Part shown: positions 62,004 to 64,000 of the stretch, in pieces | Numbering within the stretch: the stretch's first letter is position 1 | Layout: each line of letters starts with the position of its first letter | Assembly: GCF_031202265.1 (NCBI RefSeq) | Contig: NZ_CP100605.1 | Coordinates: 186,001 to 250,000 of the forward strand | Source of the DNA: Bradyrhizobium sp. Ash2021 | GTDB taxonomy: Bacteria; Pseudomonadota; Alphaproteobacteria; Rhizobiales; Xanthobacteraceae | Direction: 5' to 3' | DNA: 64,000 nucleotides | Program-made: the position numbers and the translations under genes | Notes under the pieces: generated by a model | The model's database searches: none | What the model was told of the DNA's origin: nothing | The model's input: the letters and a program-made list of their open reading frames with translations, nothing else

Positions 62004-63420
62004 GAGCTATCGCTGAAAGTTGGTGACGGCGGGAATCGGAAAGGCGGCATATCGTGGGGGTGCTTGACGCCTCCACTTCTCCACCGAAGGAGCGATATGC
62101 CGTGTCCAACGATAACATCATCAAGCTGATTCAGCCAGCAAACGTCGACGATCAACTCACGGAAATCTTGCGTACTGGGGCACGTGTTCTGTTGGCCCAG
62201 GCGGTCGAGGCCGAGGTCGCGGACTTTCTCGGCAAGCATGCCGATTTGAAGACCGCAGACGGCCACCAGCGGGTCGTGCGCCACGGTCACCTGCCGGAGC
62301 GCGAGGTGATGACCGGTATCGGTCCGGTCGCCGTCCGCCAGCCGCGTGTGCGCGATCGCGAGGCGGACGCTACCGACCCCGACCGCATCCGGTTCTCGCC
62401 CTCGATCCTGCCGCCCTATATGCGCCGCTCTAAATCGATCGAGACGCTGCTGCCGATCCTTTACCTGAAGGGTATCTCGACCGGCGACTTCTCCGAGGCG
62501 CTGGCAGCACTGCTCGGCAAGGATGCTGCCGGATTGTCGGCATCCGCCATCGGCCGCCTGAAGGACGGCTGGCTTGACGAACACACCGCGTGGCAGAGGC
62601 GCGATCTGTCGGCGAAACGTTACGTCTACATCTGGGCCGATGGCATCCATCTCCAGGCACGCCTCGAAGACGAAAAGCAGTGCATCCTGGTGCTGATCGG
62701 CGCGACGCCGGAAGGCCGCAAGGAACTGGTCGGCTTCACCGATGGCGCCCGCGAGAGCGCGCAGGACTGGCGCGATCTGCTGCTCGATCTGAAGCGGCGC
62801 GGGCTCGACGTGCCGCCGCGGCTTACCATCGCCGATGGCGCGCTCGGGTTCTGGAAGGCCGCCGGTGAGGTCTGGCCGAAAACGCGCGAGCAGCGCTGCT
62901 GGGTGCACAAGACCGCGAACGTACTCGCCAAGTTGCCGAAGAGCCAGCAGCCGAAGGCCAAACGCGCGTTGCAGGAGATCTGGATGGCCGAAACCAAGGC
63001 CGCCGCCGAGCTGGCGTTCGACGCCTTCATCGCGAGCTACACGCCCAAATACGAGAAGGCGGCCGACTGCCTGGGCAAGGATCGGGACACGCTACTGGCG
63101 TTCTACGACTTCCCGGCCGAGCACTGGAAACACCTGCGAACGACCAATCCCATTGAAAGCACCTTCGCTACCGTGCGCCACCGCACGATCCGATCGAAGG
63201 GATGCCTGTCCAACAGGACGGCGCTCGCGATGGTCTTCAAGCTGCTCGAGGCCGCGCAGAAAAGCTGGCGTCGTCTCGATGGCCACAACCAGTTGCCAAA
63301 ACTCGTTCTCGGTGTGACATTCAACAACGGGATCGAGGTCATCGCTAAACCCGCTGACCGTCAGCCCATAACCGCCGCCGCCTGACCGGCCCGGCCGTCA
63401 CCAAAAATTGGCGATAGCTC
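62004..63420 (+). mobile_element. IS256-family element, copy B2, 1417 bp, 9-bp target duplication
   Basis: Complete ends (GAGCTATCGCTGAAAGTTGG left; CCAAAAATTGGCGATAGCTC right). CTTCGAACA is repeated at 61995-62003 and 63421-63429. It is the complete relative of B1 and sits within codon 9 of a 100-aa gene. Confidence 0.95.
62102..63385 (+). CDS. IS256-family transposase, copy B2
   Basis: 427 aa from the GTG at 62102 (VSNDNIIKLIQPANVDDQ). It is identical to B1 except Asn for Lys at residue 3. Intact triad as in the A copies. Confidence 0.95.
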   Translation: MSNDNIIKLIQPANVDDQLTEILRTGARVLLAQAVEAEVADFLGKHADLKTADGHQRVVRHGHLPEREVMTGIGPVAVRQPRVRDREADATDPDRIRFSPSILPPYMRRSKSIETLLPILYLKGISTGDFSEALAALLGKDAAGLSASAIGRLKDGWLDEHTAWQRRDLSAKRYVYIWADGIHLQARLEDEKQCILVLIGATPEGRKELVGFTDGARESAQDWRDLLLDLKRRGLDVPPRLTIADGALGFWKAAGEVWPKTREQRCWVHKTANVLAKLPKSQQPKAKRALQEIWMAETKAAAELAFDAFIASYTPKYEKAADCLGKDRDTLLAFYDFPAEHWKHLRTTNPIESTFATVRHRTIRSKGCLSNRTALAMVFKLLEAAQKSWRRLDGHNQLPKLVLGVTFNNGIEVIAKPADRQPITAAA

Positions 63421-63429
63421 CTTCGAACA

Positions 63430-63706
63430 CGACGGCAAGGTCTACGAAGTTCGCGCGGTCCCGACTTTAAACGGCTGGAAGGTTCGCATTTTCGTCGAGG
63501 GCGTCCCAGCAAATGGCGTTACTTATTCGGTCGACTCCGAAGTCTATCAAGACGCTGCTCTCGACGGAGTGCCAGAAGATTTGGTGGCCGGGCTGATGGA
63601 AAAAGCGGAGCGCGATTTTCGGCGCGGGCTTGCGCAGGAACTGATCACCGCTGAAAGGGCTACCGACGACGGTACCGCAGCGGAAATCGATAAATTCAAA
63701 CCATGA
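63430..63706 (+). pseudogene. 100-aa gene, 3' part (split by IS256 B2)
   Basis: It continues DGKVYEVRAVPTLNGWKVRI, FVEGVPANGVTYSVDSEVYQ and, after a linker, LVAGLMEKAERDFRRGLAQE. The protein is a small alpha+beta domain with a helical C terminus and no known motif. The interruption is clean; excision would restore the frame. Confidence 0.75.
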
Positions 63707-63871
63707 GACCGCCCCGGTAGGGGAGTCGTTGGCGCTGTTGTGAGATCATACAGAAGCGCAAGCTGGCGCGTTTCCCGTCTCGAAGGCTGTCCGAACCCCG
63801 GCCAGCGCGGAAAGCGAATTCAGAGGGCCGGCGGGCGGCAAGGATTGGATGCCTCCTCAAACGTATTTGTG

Positions 63872-64000
63872 ATGAGGGCGGTCGCCCCAGGCCGTACAAT
63901 CGCCCACAATGAAGCAAAAGCTCACAGCCTACTGTCCACTCTGATAGAGGCCTGCGCCTCCGAGGGGCGCGGGTTGATTATCTCGAACGAGGAGCAACCC
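63872..64000 (+). CDS. Hypothetical protein, truncated by the window edge
   Basis: From an ATG at 63872 the frame stays open to the end: MRAVAPGRTIAHNEAKAHSL, then LSTLIEACASEGRGLIISNE. The composition is coding-like. Not recognised; the start is not certain. Confidence 0.35.
   Translation, partial: MRAVAPGRTIAHNEAKAHSLLSTLIEACASEGRGLIISNEEQP

Noticed and set aside
1..64000. tRNA, rRNA and nodulation/nitrogen-fixation genes
   Set aside because: None could be recognised by eye on either strand; the ferredoxin at 53496 is FdxA-type, not a nif ferredoxin.

Overview
This window looks like an accessory, heavily rearranged stretch of a Bradyrhizobium-type alphaproteobacterial chromosome. The evidence is high GC content, many short Bradyrhizobium-style proteins (DUF3551, DUF1488, DUF4167, zinc ribbons, a Lys/Ala-rich histone-like peptide), a stand-alone RpoH paralogue, many COG2984-type ABC-binding-protein remnants and a dispersed palindromic intergenic repeat. 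No rRNA, tRNA, CRISPR array, nod or nif gene was seen. The family calls come from reading the sequence, not from database searches.

Layout. 1-9 kb: a mosaic of IS elements (an IS481/IS3-like integrase-core element, IS30, IS630, IS256) among gene remnants, a secreted TPR protein, and nhaA cut in two by IS630. 9-16 kb: a DUF4118 membrane protein, a methyltransferase, an HTH gene, DUF3551, then a tight run of five small overlapping genes and DUF1488. 16-21 kb: an IS3 element splitting a 67-codon gene, a NYN-domain remnant, an end-truncated IS256 and an IS701-like transposase with an internal stop. 21-26 kb: a GAF histidine kinase, a short-chain dehydrogenase (SDR) and a complete group II intron with its reverse transcriptase. 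26-37 kb: a metabolic segment with a cupin, integrase and flavin-dependent (LLM) oxidoreductase fragments, a diheme cytochrome c, cupin/GNAT, an MFS/LysR divergent pair, an NTF2-like secreted protein, an SDR and an MHS-type transporter, interleaved with scars of lost dehydrogenase genes.

37-53 kb: a resolvase remnant, the Lys-rich mini-gene, a trypsin/PDZ protein without catalytic residues translationally coupled to a small LuxR-type regulator, a saccharopine-dehydrogenase-like enzyme, an ABC binding protein, a second group II intron that has lost its ORF by an exact deletion, a secreted caspase-like protein and, divergent from it, a large beta-propeller/papain-like gene now broken by a frameshift and an IS256, then a frameshifted IS1182. 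53-64 kb: a tenA remnant, fdxA with a Cys-rich MarR-type regulator, rpoH on the opposite strand from their shared promoter region, many small genes on both strands, and a last IS256 inserted in codon 9 of a 100-aa gene.

Four insertions (IS630 in nhaA, IS3 in the small gene, and IS256 in the propeller/papain gene and in the 100-aa gene) have target duplications that let the interrupted reading frame be rebuilt exactly, which means they are recent. The most interesting items for follow-up are the propeller/papain gene beside the caspase-like gene, the ORF-less intron that could be spliced in trans by the other copy's maturase, the pseudo-protease/LuxR pair, and the palindromic repeat family that lies beside both introns and several solo IS ends.
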